The translations under genes and the position numbers were made by a program. A stretch of 64,000 nt of DNA, taken from NCBI GenBank assembly GCA_002897115.2, contig BCIH01000005.1, forward strand, positions 622,009 through 686,008, given 5' to 3'. The notes under the pieces are model-generated. The model was not told the origin of the DNA. It saw nothing but the letters and a program-made list of their open reading frames with translations, and made no database searches. Numbering within the stretch: position 1 is the first letter of the stretch; each line of letters opens with the position of its first letter. Shown here in pieces: positions 1 through 11,143 of this stretch. The DNA is from Prototheca cutis (lineage: Eukaryota; Chlorophyta; Trebouxiophyceae; Chlorellales; Chlorellaceae).

Positions 1-196
1 CCCTTCCAGGAGGGCGGCCCGCGGACGCAAGGCCCTGGACCAGCCTCCCAGGAAAAGGGGGCCAAGCAAAATGTATGCATCAGAGGTTTATGATGTTGTC
101 AACCAGGCAAGGAAAAGTGTCAGATGCCAGACTGCACAAGGACGTCAGTGTTGCTGCTAGATGGGGAAATCAGTCCCCACCATCACAGAGAAAGCA

Positions 197-2134
197 TCAG
201 TCGTCCTCGTCACGGCCGCCAAACCAGAGCCTGCAAAACCCGCCGAGGCCCCGCGAGGGTTTTGGCCGCGGGGCCTGGTGTGCAGCAACCTTGGCGACGG
301 CCTCTTGCCGGGCGGCTTCGGCGGCCTCGGCCTGCGACGGCCGGCGGGCCCGCTCTTGTCCCGGGGCTTCCAGTGCCCTGGCGCATGCCCCGCCGGCTGG
401 GCCGGTCCGTCCCGGCACGCAAATCGCCGGCGTGTGTCGCTGCTCCAGCGGTGGTGATGCCCGTGCTGCAAAGGCAAAGCTGACGCGGCGGGGCGCTGGC
501 ATTGGTGGTGTCCCTGGCTCCTCTTGCTGCGACTGCGCTGGGCTGGGGCCCGCGCTCCAGGTGGAAGCACCATCGGAACAGTCCATGGGTTCGGCTGTGG
601 TGCCGCTACCGGCGTTGCCAGCGGGGCTGTTAAACTCAGCAGTCAGGCGGAAGCTGTCGTTGCTCTCTGTGGTTGTAGACTCCACGGCAGACTTGATGTT
701 GAAGCCGCCGTGCTTGGCATTTGGCGGTGTGGTGGGCGCGGAGTTGGCCGGGCGGGGCGGGGGCGTTGCCGGCGCTGCAGGTGTTGGTGTCGCTGGTGCT
801 GTGGCCGCGGGGGCGGGTGTGGCCGGCGCCGCAGCCTGTGCAGCAGCAGCCTGCACGGCGGCCTCCCTTTGGGCGTGGCCTCGCGCCGCGAGGGCGTGCT
901 CGGCGTTGGCGAGCCAGGGGTGGCGTGCGATGTCTTGCAGGGAGATGCGGCGCTCCGGGGCGATGGTGAGCATGGCGTGGATGAGGCTGGCACAGGCGGG
1001 GCTGACGCGGCGTGGCAGCGGGCGCATGCGTCCCGCCATGATGTTTTGCAGCGTGGCCACCACGTTCTGTGGGCGGGCCGGGTCCTCAAATGGGTACAGC
1101 CCCGTGACCAGCAGGTACAACAGCACACCCAGGGCCCAGATGTCCGAGGCCCTCGCGTCATAGTGCCCTGTCCGCCGCTCGTACAGCGTCTGCACTGAGC
1201 CGCCACCCAGGAGTTCGGGGGCCATGTAGTCCGGGGTGCCCACGCCGAGCGTCACCGCGCTGGCCTGGTGCTTGCTGAGACCAAAGTCGATGATCTTGAC
1301 CCGTGCGGTGGCGCGGTCAATCATCACGTTCTCGGGCTTGAGGTCACGGTGGCACAGGCCACGCTCGTGGATGAACATGACGCCCTGGAGCAGCTGCCCA
1401 AAGTAGAATGCTGCATCGGGCTCTGCCAGCCGTCCGCCACACTCGTTCAGCAGGTCCAGCAGGTCGGGGCCGCGGATCAGCTCCCACACGATGACAACAT
1501 GGTCAGACTCGGCGAAGAAATCCAGCAGTTTGACGACATTGTGGTGCTGCACCGATGCCGTGTACTCAATCTGTGTGGGTGTGCGGGTTTGTGGGGTGGT
1601 GTGTGTGTTGGTTGCCAGGTGGGTGGGCACGGTGGCAGGCGTGCTTCCATACATAGCCTCATAAGAATGGCGTCATCATTAAGCTAAATTAACCAAACAA
1701 GCTGCACCAAATGCATATAACTACCAAAATAACTCCCATACCTCGCGCTTAACACCCTTGATGGGCACGGTCGACCGGCCGTCCTTCACGGTCATCACCT
1801 GCAGCGCCGTACGGAGGAAAGGCACAGCTGGGCCACCTGAGTCGTGACCCGCTCCCCGACTTCCATCCTCTAGCTCTCGCATGCACGTGCATGTCGTTGC
1901 TACGTCTACAATAGCCAAAATAAGCCGGATTCCAGCCCATGAGCCGCACTGCAACCCCTCCGCCCAGTCCCTCTACCCCCCTTGGCGACTGCCCCGGCGC
2001 ACCTTGCATGCGACATGCTCTCCGGTCGGGATGGTCTCGCACTCGTACACCACCGCGGTGCCACCCCTGTTAACCTCCTTCAGAACTCTGTAGCGACCAT
2101 TGCCCAGCAGTGTGCCGGCTGGGAGGGTCGCCAT
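197..2134 (-). CDS. Serine/threonine protein kinase, CAMK/SnRK-like
   Basis: Three exons read on the minus strand: 2134-2003, 1798-1742 and 1570-197. They have GT-AG introns, all phase 0, and give 520 residues. The kinase domain occupies about residues 8-245. It has a glycine-rich loop (LGNGRYRV), the VACK lysine at 44, the catalytic loop HRDLKPEN with D139, DFG at 158-160 and the GTPDYMAPE activation-segment end at about 174. The HRDLKPEN/DFGLSK pattern marks an active Ser/Thr kinase of the CAMK/SnRK type; the exact subfamily is not resolved. About 270 C-terminal residues are Ala/Pro/Ser-rich, look disordered and end in an acidic RDEDD. I see no recognisable regulatory domain (UBA, EF-hand, KA1). 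A 362-residue antisense open frame over the same DNA is a GC-rich shadow. The start is the first ATG before the glycine loop. Substrate and pathway cannot be told from sequence. Confidence 0.88.
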
Positions 2135-3293
2135 GGCAGGTCCAGACACCACGCTCGAAGTGCACGGACTCGCTCGCCGGTGCTCCGCTGGGCCGACGAC
2201 ACTAAGCTTGTCTCCCGACAAGCGATAGCAGCCTGTCGCTGAATGAGAAGCCGACCAAATGTGAACTGTCGAATTACACAGACTTGTGCGGGCCAGTGTA
2301 TCTGTATAGTTCCAGCATTGCAAGCTGGAGCTGCACACTCCTCGACATGTCGAGGAAAGTGTCCGATCTCCGAACCGGAGCCGCGGCGCTCGAGGCACCC
2401 TCCAATGCATGACGAACCGGAGAGATGCCAGCAAGCAAGATACTCACAAGACTCCAAATAGCGAGTTGTATATGATACATTTTATTTCTAGCGTACGCTT
2501 GCACGTGCGGTGGGCCTAGTGGACGCTGCTGGACAGCGTGATGATTCGCTCGGTGCACAGTCGAGCAGCATGTCGGCGCCGCGTACTCTCGGATCGAAGT
2601 ATTGACGGGCGAACGTGATCCATACGATACAGTTCCGTAATCCATGTCGTATATGAACTTTGCACTGTCAAATGTTGCATTGGGCAGACCAGAAGGGGGG
2701 AAGGCCAACTCGTTGGCAGAGCGCTAGGGTTTGATGCCTGCACACGAAATGCCAACAGACATGCGTGCACAAGATGATCGTCCAGGAAGACGCCAGAGAC
2801 ATCTGCGTTACTTCACAATCTATGCTTTCGGGCGAGGTTCAGGTGACTTTCGCTGGCCTTGGCGACCTTGCCCATGCTGCTGCACATGTGCGATTGTACA
2901 TGGAGAGCACGGCAGCATGGAGCATCTTGAGTTGCGGTCAAGCGTTACCCAGGTTCTTATTGTCATGGCTGCAAAAGGAAAGCAGTTAGAAACTGCGTGT
3001 GAGGCGAGCTGAGTGGTGGAAAAACATCTACCGGGTCGATTTGTGGGAATCTGGCCAGAAGCGGGCCTCGCGAGGATCTCGCTAAAACCCTCTTCCTGCC
3101 AGGACACCCCGACGAATGTGAAAACGCTCCTGCAGCTCTGTCCCTGCTCGTTGCATGGAGGCCTCCAGATGATAACTGCATTTTAGAAGTATACAGGATT
3201 TCTACTGTAAACGACACTGGCAAACTTCGGCTGATCAATTGCCGGGCAGCGGTGCGGCGTGGTCGGGGCCCTTCGGGGCTGGCGTGGCAGGCA
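2135..3293. other. Intergenic region between divergent kinase and MoaA genes
   Basis: About 1.16 kb separates the two start codons. The region is less GC-rich than its flanks. I see no coding exon, tRNA-like fold or long repeat. It presumably holds both promoters and 5' UTRs, but no specific motif can be defended. Confidence 0.5.
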
Positions 3294-4987
3294 ATGTTGC
3301 GCAGCGTCCAGCTCTCTCCTGGACTGCGCGTGTCGCCATGTTTGCCTTCATTGGCATCATGGTACTCGGCACTGCCGGAGCTGGCGAGTAGAGAGGATGC
3401 CGGAGTGCCGTCCCGGGAGCCGGGGGGTGGCGACTCCCCGGTCCATGAGCCCAGGCCCCATTCCGGGCCCGCCGGTGAGATGGGGCGCGGCCGGCCAAGA
3501 CTGACGGCTCAGGAGTCACGAGAAGAGCTACAACGTTTCGCGCGACAGGTACCAAGGGATCAGGAGACTCCACAGCCCCCTGCACCGAGGCCCGAGCAAC
3601 CAAGCTGGCGCGAGCTGGTTACCATGGCCGCGGCGGCGCGGGAAGGCCTGCCGCCCGACGGCGTGCTTTCAGGGCAAGAGATGCTGACCGACAGTTTTGG
3701 CCGGCACCACACCTATCTCCGTATCTCCCTCACGGAGCGCTGCAACCTGCGCTGCGTCTACTGTATGCCCGAAGAGGGGGTCGAGCTGTCTCCAGGCCCT
3801 GACCTGCTGACCACCGATGAAATACTGCGGCTGGTGAGTAGTGTTTCACTAATTTGTGTGTGTGAGAGTGGATATGGGGAAGAGGGGTACGGCGTGATCC
3901 CAACTGGAGGCTGGAAACTGTGGAACAACCGTGCTGGGATCGCCCAGCCCTCACGCTGGTGGCCCGGCTTACACTTCCCCTTTGGCACCAATCAGGCGCG
4001 GCTGTTTGTGGCGGCTGGCGTGGACAAGATCCGGTTGACAGGTGGCGAACCGACGTTGCGGACGGATTTGGTGGAAATCGTTGCGCGGCTGTCGGAGCTG
4101 CCTGGTCTGCGGGCCATCGGGCTGACCAGCAACGGGCTGACACTCGGCCGACGGCTGCCTGAGCTGCAGCTTGCGGGGCTTACGCACTTGAACTTGTCCC
4201 TGGACACGCTGCAGCCCGAGCGATTCGAGCGGCTGGCGCGGCGACGAGGCCATGGCCGTGTGCTGGCCTGCATCGACCAGGCTTTGCATCTGGGCTACGA
4301 CCCGGTCAAAGTCAACGTGGTGGTCATGCGGGGCATCAACGACGACGAGCTGCCGGCCTTTGCGGCGATGACGCGTGACGCACCGGTCAACGTGCGCTTC
4401 ATTGAGTACATGCCCTTTGACGGCAATGTCTGGTCCGACGCAAAGATGGTGTCGTTCCGTGAGATGCGAGCCGCAGTGGAAGCCGCTCATGGACCGTTGC
4501 AACTCGTCCCAGCGCCGGCGTCGGAAGTCGCTCGCAACTTCCAGTTACCAGGCCACCACGGCACGGTGTCCTTTATCACGTCCATGACCAAGGCCTTTTG
4601 CGCAGACTGCAGCCGCCTGCGCATCATGGCAGATGGCAACCTTAAAGTCTGCCTGTTCGGCGCAAATGAAGTGTCCCTGAGGTGTGTGCATGTATGTGTG
4701 TGTGTGTTGGGGGGGGATGTTGAGGGGGAGAAAGCTGAGGCAAGAGGTGGGGTCAACCTACCTGTGCGATCTAGCCAAGGTGTGCGTCGAAGTGGCAGAA
4801 ATTGGGAAAAAAGCTTTTCCACACTGGGCCCCAAACGTGTTCCAGAGATGCACTGCGGGAGGGCGCATCGGAGGCCGAGCTGGCATTGTTGGTGTCGGCT
4901 GCGGTGGACAGGAAGAAAGCGGCGCATGCTGGCATGTTTGAGTTGGCTGCTACGGCCAACCGAGCCATGGTCAAGATCGGAGGATGA
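3294..4987 (+). CDS. moaA: GTP 3',8-cyclase MoaA/CNX2, molybdenum cofactor biosynthesis
   Basis: Exons 3294-3833, 3996-4681 and 4846-4987 give 455 residues. The protein is a radical SAM enzyme that converts GTP to the cyclic pterin precursor of molybdenum cofactor. The N-terminal 4Fe-4S cluster motif CNLRCVYC has cysteines at 150, 154 and 157. The C-terminal cluster motif (CX2CX13C) has cysteines at 382, 385 and 399. The protein ends in the conserved C-terminal GG. A TGGEP motif for SAM binding follows the first intron. About 125 residues precede the catalytic domain. They begin [14 protein letters not shown], which is Arg/Ser-rich and poor in acidic residues, consistent with mitochondrial import as known for plant CNX2. 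The single long open frame through 3252-5108 reads across both introns and is not the true product. The start is the first in-frame ATG. Confidence 0.93.
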
Positions 4988-5464
4988 ACATGTGGGGCTT
5001 TATGACTTGCACATTGCCCCCGGCTTTGATTCGTTTGCCAAGGGCAAGCACCTTGTCGAGGGAGGATGCCCGCTCCCTCAAACGACCTGGATTCCAGGCG
5101 AGTGTTGACTGCACTGCATGGCAGAAAAAAAAGCCCAAAGAAGTTAGAAAAGAAACCATGTGCCACACCTGCCACTGTCTGGCTATGCTCTTTCCACTCA
5201 GTCAACAGCAGCGTATCTGCCCTACGAACCTTGCGTCCAGTTGGGGTGCATGCAATTCCCACGGCGGAGGGCCGCTGTGTTTTGTCCATTTTTTCCCCCT
5301 TGCCCAACGAGCCTCTGGATGTAACCTGACCTTAAGCTCTTTTCGGCGTGGCTTGTTCGCGACATGAGTGATCCTGTGGTCCTCTCACATCTTGAGGCAC
5401 ATCGGTGTATTTCAGGCGTGGCAGGGTGTTTCCACAGGTCAAGCTCAACCCACAGCTCATTACC
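4988..5464. other. Convergent intergenic region, MoaA / CWF19L1
   Basis: About 480 bp between two stop codons facing each other. No coding sequence, repeat or RNA gene is seen. It should hold both 3' UTRs. Confidence 0.45.
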
Positions 5465-8400
5465 TCACGACCCTTGCATCAGCGGGTCAAATCGTGCAAA
5501 GCGGTCCTTGAACGCCTCGGCCCGCGCGCGCTCCTCGGCCACCGGCACGGCGCAGGCCTTCCAGTCGGCGCGCTCCGGCACCCCGGCCAGCTTGGCCAGC
5601 GCCTCACGTCCGAAATTCAGCGGGTGCCGCTCGCCATGGGCAATGGGGTGCACCAGCGTCGAGCCGTCGGGCAGCAGCGCCCGGAAGTACTCGCCGTCAC
5701 CCACAACGTCCTGCAGCGCCGCACGGCCGGCCTCTCCGGTTCGCGGGGGCAGGTGCTGCAGAGAAAAGCCCGCCGTAGCTGCGAGTTCCTCAAACACCCT
5801 TCTCGCGCCATCAGCAGCGTGGTTGGGAATGGCGATGGCGTTGACGTGGCAATGGTTGCCCCCGCTCTTGCGCAGTACCATGTAGCGCTCAAAGCCCACA
5901 ATCTCCATGCCCTCGTCCCCGTAAAACATGCGTAGCGCTGACCAGTACCTAGTTGTTCAGTTTGTTTTGGTGGCGGGCTTTTTAGGGTTTGTGAAAAGAC
6001 GGGCCGTAGGGATATCAGAGCCAATGGCGGGGCCGCCCCCCCCCCCCCCCCCCAAAAAAATAAAAAAAAATAAAAAAAATAAATAATAATAATAATTAAA
6101 TAAATAAATAAACAAATAAGAGGGCTGCAGCCATGAGCATTGATCTCAATATCCCCCACACAAAAACACACAGTGCGGTGTACTCACTTCTCGAGCTCAA
6201 CATGGCAGTTGGGGTTGAGGGACAGGGAGCTGGGAAAATGTTCCACGGAAACGAGAAGCACGTGGCGGTCGGTGATGGCACCCTTGTCAATGGCAGCGTA
6301 GACCTCCTCTCCTGTCGTTGATAAGAGCGGGAGTGACCGGGGGATTTGTGGCCAGGCATCGAGGCACAGTTGCAGTGAAAAGGAATTTTGGGCTTGCGCT
6401 CGGCTAAAATTCCCCCCGGGTGNGTGGGGTGAACCCTGGGAACGATGCTTCCCGCAGAAGTTGAGAATGCGGCTGAGCACTACAGACAGCGCAAAACATC
6501 TCCCCCCAAAACAAAAGCGCTTGTCAGCAAACAACCTCACTCAAGCTCCACGCGCACCGACACTGACGACAAGGTCCACATCGGCCTGTGGGTTTGACAG
6601 GCAGAACCAGCAGTTTTCCACAGGTTTGCCCATACCGGCGCCCGGACCAGTTGCTGCAGCGTCGATCGTAAGCTGGCGCCCCATCAAATCTGGGGGCAGC
6701 GGTTGTTGGAGAGGCAGAGGCGTGTAAGTTTTGGGGAAAGAGGGTGATTCTGATGACTCACTTCATCAACATCCGCAACAGAAATCTTGCCACCCAGGGT
6801 GCCCACTCCGTTGGGCAGTGCTGCCTGCCAGTATCCAACCCCTACAGTACCGACCCCCTATTTGCAGGACAACCCTCCCCCGCAGTGACTGGTAGCACCC
6901 CGGCAACAATAAATAATCCAAACACGCATGCCTGAGCCTGTGAGCTGGCAGGCCCGCTCCATGCCTTCCTTGGTCTCAAACTGGATGTGGCACCACGAAT
7001 TCAGCCGCCCTGGGCGGGTGTTGCAGTTGTGAGTTGGGAATTGGGGGTGCTGAATGGGCTCGTTTACCAAAACAGAAAAGGCCAGCTTGTGTGAGATGGA
7101 GTGCTCACAAACCACACCGGCAATGAGCCAGAAGACTCAGAGAAAGACTTTGATGCAACAGAGGCAAAGTGGTGCCTGTGCCTCACCGCTGCCCATACAA
7201 ACCTCAAACTACCCAACAATAGCACACCACCCTGCCCCGCACCTTCAGCGTTGGTCTTTCGGATGACATCCACGACTTTGCCTGCCTGCGAGAAGAATTC
7301 GACGAGCATCTCCTCCGAGGCCGCAAATGGCACATTCCGCACAAAGACTGTCTTTCGCCGGTCCCTGATCACGTCCTGGCGACCTGGGCATGCATGGCGG
7401 ATTCGCAGTGGTGCTGGGCAGGATTGCCCATACGTATGCGCGGGGCTGGCGACGACTCATGCAGGACCCATGCACCACCAGCGCAAACGCCGACGTTGGA
7501 GCAGAGGCTGTGGTGGTGGCAAGGGCAAGGACATCATCCTTCACGCTCCTGACCCAAAACCCCTGACAGGCAACCCCCCTTCAAAAATCCTCATCACCAC
7601 CACCATCTCGACGCACCGAGACTTGGTGCGGCCATGGCGCGCCTCGCTTTCTTTTGCTCCTGCCAGCGCCAGTCTTGCGCGCCCAGGTCCTGGGGCGCAG
7701 CCGCACGCTTGAGTCTCGCAGCCGCCGCCAGCTGGTACGGGCTTTGTGTTGTTCCCGGCGGCCGGGCCTGCAGGGCTTCCGGCTCCATTGTGCCTGCGGG
7801 GACCAGGCCCAGGGCATGCACCCATTTTTGCTTGTCTGCGTTGCCCACTGGTGCAAGGCCGATGAAGCGTGTGACGTGCGACCCAGCGCCCAGATCGGGG
7901 TTGTCGTACGGGGCACGGGCATAAAAGGCCGGCGGGCCCGACGCGACATGGTACCGCGGCCGAGTGGTACTGGCAAGTTCCGCCGCCCGGGCCGACCAGG
8001 GCTGGGCCTTTGTTGCGAGGTCAGGTACTGGACTCGCGCCGCCAAGGCCCTGCTCTAATCCCTCTGGCCATTCGCACGTCAGCAGCAGATCGACGTCGCC
8101 CTGCAGCGCCAGCGTGTTCTTTACCAGGGACATGTCAGACTCGGCATAGTACCGACCGGTTGGGCTGCGGGTAGTGCCGTCACCATCGCTCGCTGCGCCC
8201 TTGAATGCGGCCGCATTGTACTGGCCATCTAGAAATGCCACGGTAAGACCCTGAACCTGCCGCACACCCGCACGGCCAAGGTAGGTGACGCCGCAGGCTG
8301 GGGCAGCGGCCAGTGCCTGCAGTGCCGCTGCCGATCCGGCGCCCCAACCCCCAAGGAAGTAGGTGGGCAGTGGGGCTTTTTTATCGCCCGCAATGTATGG

Positions 8401-8805
8401 CGTCAGTGCGCCCTGGTACTCCGCAACATCGTCGCCTAGGGAACGTGTGGATTTAAGAGGGCAGAGTTTCACCATCCGAACGTTGGTTGTGTCCCAAAGA
8501 AAAGACTGTGCAGCGAACCAGCGCATGGAGTGGATTGCCGAACCACCTTCTTCGTTCGTTCTTGGTCAGTGCACGCGGGCTGCTGGTGCAGACAGCAGTC
8601 CCCCCCCGTTCGATGCTCGGTGGGCGTACTTGCGACCACCCCACCCAATCCGCCCATGAGACCAACCTGGGGCAAAGAACTGGCCCACGCAGATGAGCAC
8701 ATCAAACGGCCCATTGGAGGCATTCACGGTACTGACACGCTTGAACAGGGCGTCGACCTCCCCCCTGCAAGGCCCCGCGAGCAGGACCTTGACAGTTCCG
8801 CTCAT
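5465..8805 (-). CDS. CWF19L1: CWF19-like protein 1 (CwfJ family, Drn1-like) with an RRM
   Basis: Clear exons on the minus strand are 8805-8667, 8435-7617, 7383-7243, 7009 to about 6925, about 6685-6558, 6311-6188 and 5948-5465. A short exon near 6820-6770 is likely, but its splice sites are unclear. The N terminus (MSGTVKVLLAGPCRGEVDAL, then ICVGQFF) is the metallophosphatase-like domain of CWF19L1/Drn1, a partner of the lariat debranching enzyme Dbr1. The C terminus has the CwfJ domains: CWFCLSNP, the HIT-like NHCHVNAI segment and the closing WKAC...FARFDPL region. Between them lies an RNA recognition motif, with RNP2 VFVRNVPF and an RNP1-like segment ending in WCHIQF. Intron 6187-5949 carries a long T-rich plus poly-G tract in sense orientation. 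Expected role: post-splicing lariat turnover in the nucleus. The family call is firm; the middle exons are tentative. Confidence 0.87.
5949..6187 (-). repeat. Intronic T-rich/poly-G tract in CWF19L1
   Basis: Read in the sense of the gene, this intron contains a long run of T with scattered A (about 6058-6120), followed at once by about 17 G (6037-6053). Similar T-then-G tracts occur in introns of PDS5, SPT5 and DGAT1 in this window. Confidence 0.8.
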
Positions 8806-9166
8806 GGCCGCCCTGCACTGCCGCCCATCAGCTGGGCCCCGCCCTTGAGGTTGAAAGCGCGCAGGATTTTACAGCCCGGAGCTCCAGTAGTGATATTAAA
8901 TATGTTTCTGCAAGCATAGCTGGTGACCGATGCAAGGGCAGGNAGAAAGCGGTAGAGTTTTGCCCCATCGCCCTTCCGTTTTCGGGCCCATGCAGGACTA
9001 CCGATTGATTGCAGGGGGATCTGGTCTCTGCCTTTTTGCACGGGCCAGCAAAGAGGGTAGGACCCGCAAGAATGATGACTCTGGTTGCAGTTTGCTTTTG
9101 CACGTATTGTCACTCAATGGTCTCAGAATAATGAAATAGCAAGTTTGAAATACATTGCACCCTGTG
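8806..9166. other. Intergenic region between two minus-strand genes
   Basis: About 360 bp between the CWF19L1 start codon and the SET gene stop codon. It contains one unresolved base at 8943. No coding signal is seen. Confidence 0.4.
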
Positions 9167-10732
9167 CTACCGCGCCTCTGCAAGTNCTGCTCCTTGCAAC
9201 TTGCGACAGAGATCCAGTGCCCTTTCAACAATCCTGCGGTGAAAGCATGGAGCAAGTCTAGATTCCATACATGGTACTGCCTTTCTATCAAACCGAGCGA
9301 CCCTGTCCACAGCACCACAGACCTGAGTTGTGCCTGGAGCCACGCCCGGGCCACCACAGCACAAGGCGATGCAGGCTCGGCGCCATTCTCATTCGCCCTT
9401 TCCAGCGCATGACGGAGCCTTGCCTCGACCTCGGTTGCGGCAGTGCTCACCCATGCAGCAACCTGGGCGTCCCCGGCAGCCGAGATGCGGCGATCATCGA
9501 GCACCAGCCATGCACTCTTCCGCCGCTCCTCCGTTGTGGCAGCCGCCAGGCGCAGCGTGCGCAGCAGGGCCCACCCCGGTGCACCCGACGACACAAGGCA
9601 GCAGTCGGCCGCGTCGAGGTCCCTGGCCACCACGGCCGCGGCAGGTGCCGGGAAGCTGCCGGGTTTCAACAGCACACTGTCGTGGGGGTTGTGCGGCAGC
9701 ACAAAGCCATAAAGCACCAGGAGCTCTGTGTTGTCGTACCTGCCATAGTCCAGGAACACCTGTTCCCCAGCTGGGGCGCCGGCTGGACCGGCCAGCAGGC
9801 AGTAGGTCTGGCGGGGAGCATCGTACCTTCCCGTCCCCCCCGCCGGTGCAGTGGCAGGCGGCAGGCTGCTTCTTCCCTCCCGCGCCGCACCCACACCGTC
9901 CTCTCCCAGCAGCAAAAAGGACTCGCGTGTCGGGATGNAGGGTGGTGGCGGCGGCGTGTAATTGTGGAAGTCACCGAGCGGGGTCAGTGCCCCCGGGTCG
10001 GGCCCCTCCCTGAGCAGCCGCCAGAGTGCCCTGCCTTCGGGATCTGTTGGCCCCGGCATGTACATGGTGCGCGTGGACAGTGTGGCAGCGGCCCACAGCC
10101 AAGCCCCAAGAGAGCGCCACTTGGCGCCCTCCGGAAACAAGGCCAGCAGCGCCGACCGTGCGGAGCGCCAGGCTTCGCGTTGCCGGCACCCATTCTCGCG
10201 GATCTTGGCCTGTGTTGTGTCAAAGCCCTCAAGAATTGCCACATCAGACTCTGTGAAGCTGCATGCCGCAGTGTACGCATCCGGAAGTGTCCGGATGTAT
10301 GCTGCCCATTTGGAGAACGGGCCACTGGAGGCTTCGTTCAGGAGGTGCAGTGACAATACCTGCGGTTTTACGGGATTGCGTGCTTGCGTTCAAGGGGGAA
10401 TTGGTGTGCTGAACTTCATTAGCGCGTTCTGTGAAATAGGAAATCTTCCATGCAGCATCTCTAGCACATCAGGGCTGCACGTCCGTCACCTGGGTGGCAT
10501 CCAGTGTCCTGGGGTGGGCCTGGACAAAGCTGCGAATGGTGGGGCACGCAAGCGCGCTCCTCCAGGTCATGAGCAGGGCTTCTGGGACTTCCAACACAAT
10601 GTCACCGGCGTCAATGTCCCGCGTGGCAAGGATGCCGCGCCAGCCCTCTTCCACCATGCCCGGCCGTATGCCATGCCTGACGGCGCCGCCATGTTCGCAC
10701 CAGGCCACCAGGCGCTCCACACAGTCATCCAT
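9167..10732 (-). CDS. SET-domain protein lysine methyltransferase, Rubisco LSMT/SETD6-like
   Basis: Exons 10732-10490, 10359-9302 and 9233-9167 give 455 residues. The N-terminal GWRGILATRDIDAGD stretch is the first SET strand (residues about 29-45). The middle part contains the iSET region. The sequence LGDFHNYTPP corresponds to the substrate-pocket motif of LSMT-type enzymes, and GEQVFLDYGRYDNTELL to the closing SET motif with its catalytic tyrosine. The region after it is helical and matches the Rubisco-LSMT substrate-binding domain in character. The last intron (9301-9234) is inferred: splicing it gives a short helical C terminus that closes exactly in frame. Without it the frame would run on to 8998. 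An unresolved base at 9938 lies in a poly-Pro loop. The family covers methyltransferases acting on Rubisco, ribosomal proteins or aldolase; the substrate is unknown here. Confidence 0.82.
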
Positions 10733-11143
10733 GCGTGTTACACCCCCACAGCATTGTTTAATAGAGCATGATGTACGGTGTAATGTCCACGGGAGCGACC
10801 TGGGCGGGCCTGACAACTTGGCAGGGTCGAAGAGACTTGAATCATAAAATTTGGCCGGAGGGCATGCAACACAGCAGCGCGAAAGGGACTAGAGTTTATC
10901 AGCGCTCAATTATGATATGTAAGCATGATTGATGCTTAGGCACCACTGTTCCAATGGGCTCGCTCATTGGGAAGGCAAACTCGGTCAGCCTGCCAACCCC
11001 CCCAATCGATCCAGCACATATCCCTCCATTCCGGAAGCCGTCTCGGAAATCCAACCGAAGGTTAGGACTGCCCCTCCAAGGTCTCATTCACTCTCTTCGA
11101 AACAGAATCCATCTCGTCGGAATCACAACATTGATCGCATTAC
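10733..11143. other. Divergent promoter region, SET methyltransferase / MBL protein
   Basis: About 410 bp between two start codons on opposite strands. It should contain both promoters. No motif can be named with confidence. Confidence 0.45.

Noticed and set aside
75..1163. 362-residue open frame on the plus strand
   Set aside because: It is antisense to the kinase's last exon, has no family resemblance and is expected from GC-rich codon use.
3294..4987. MoaA as a bacterial contaminant or recent transfer
   Set aside because: It has two spliceosomal introns, an organelle-targeting-like presequence and neighbours of eukaryotic type.
3252..5108. Single 618-residue frame for MoaA
   Set aside because: It reads through two introns. 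Removing them restores the family sequence around IRLTGGEP and the C-terminal GG.
8998..10356. SET protein extended to 8998
   Set aside because: The extra C terminus is unlike the family. An intron at 9301-9234 gives a helical end and a total length divisible by three.
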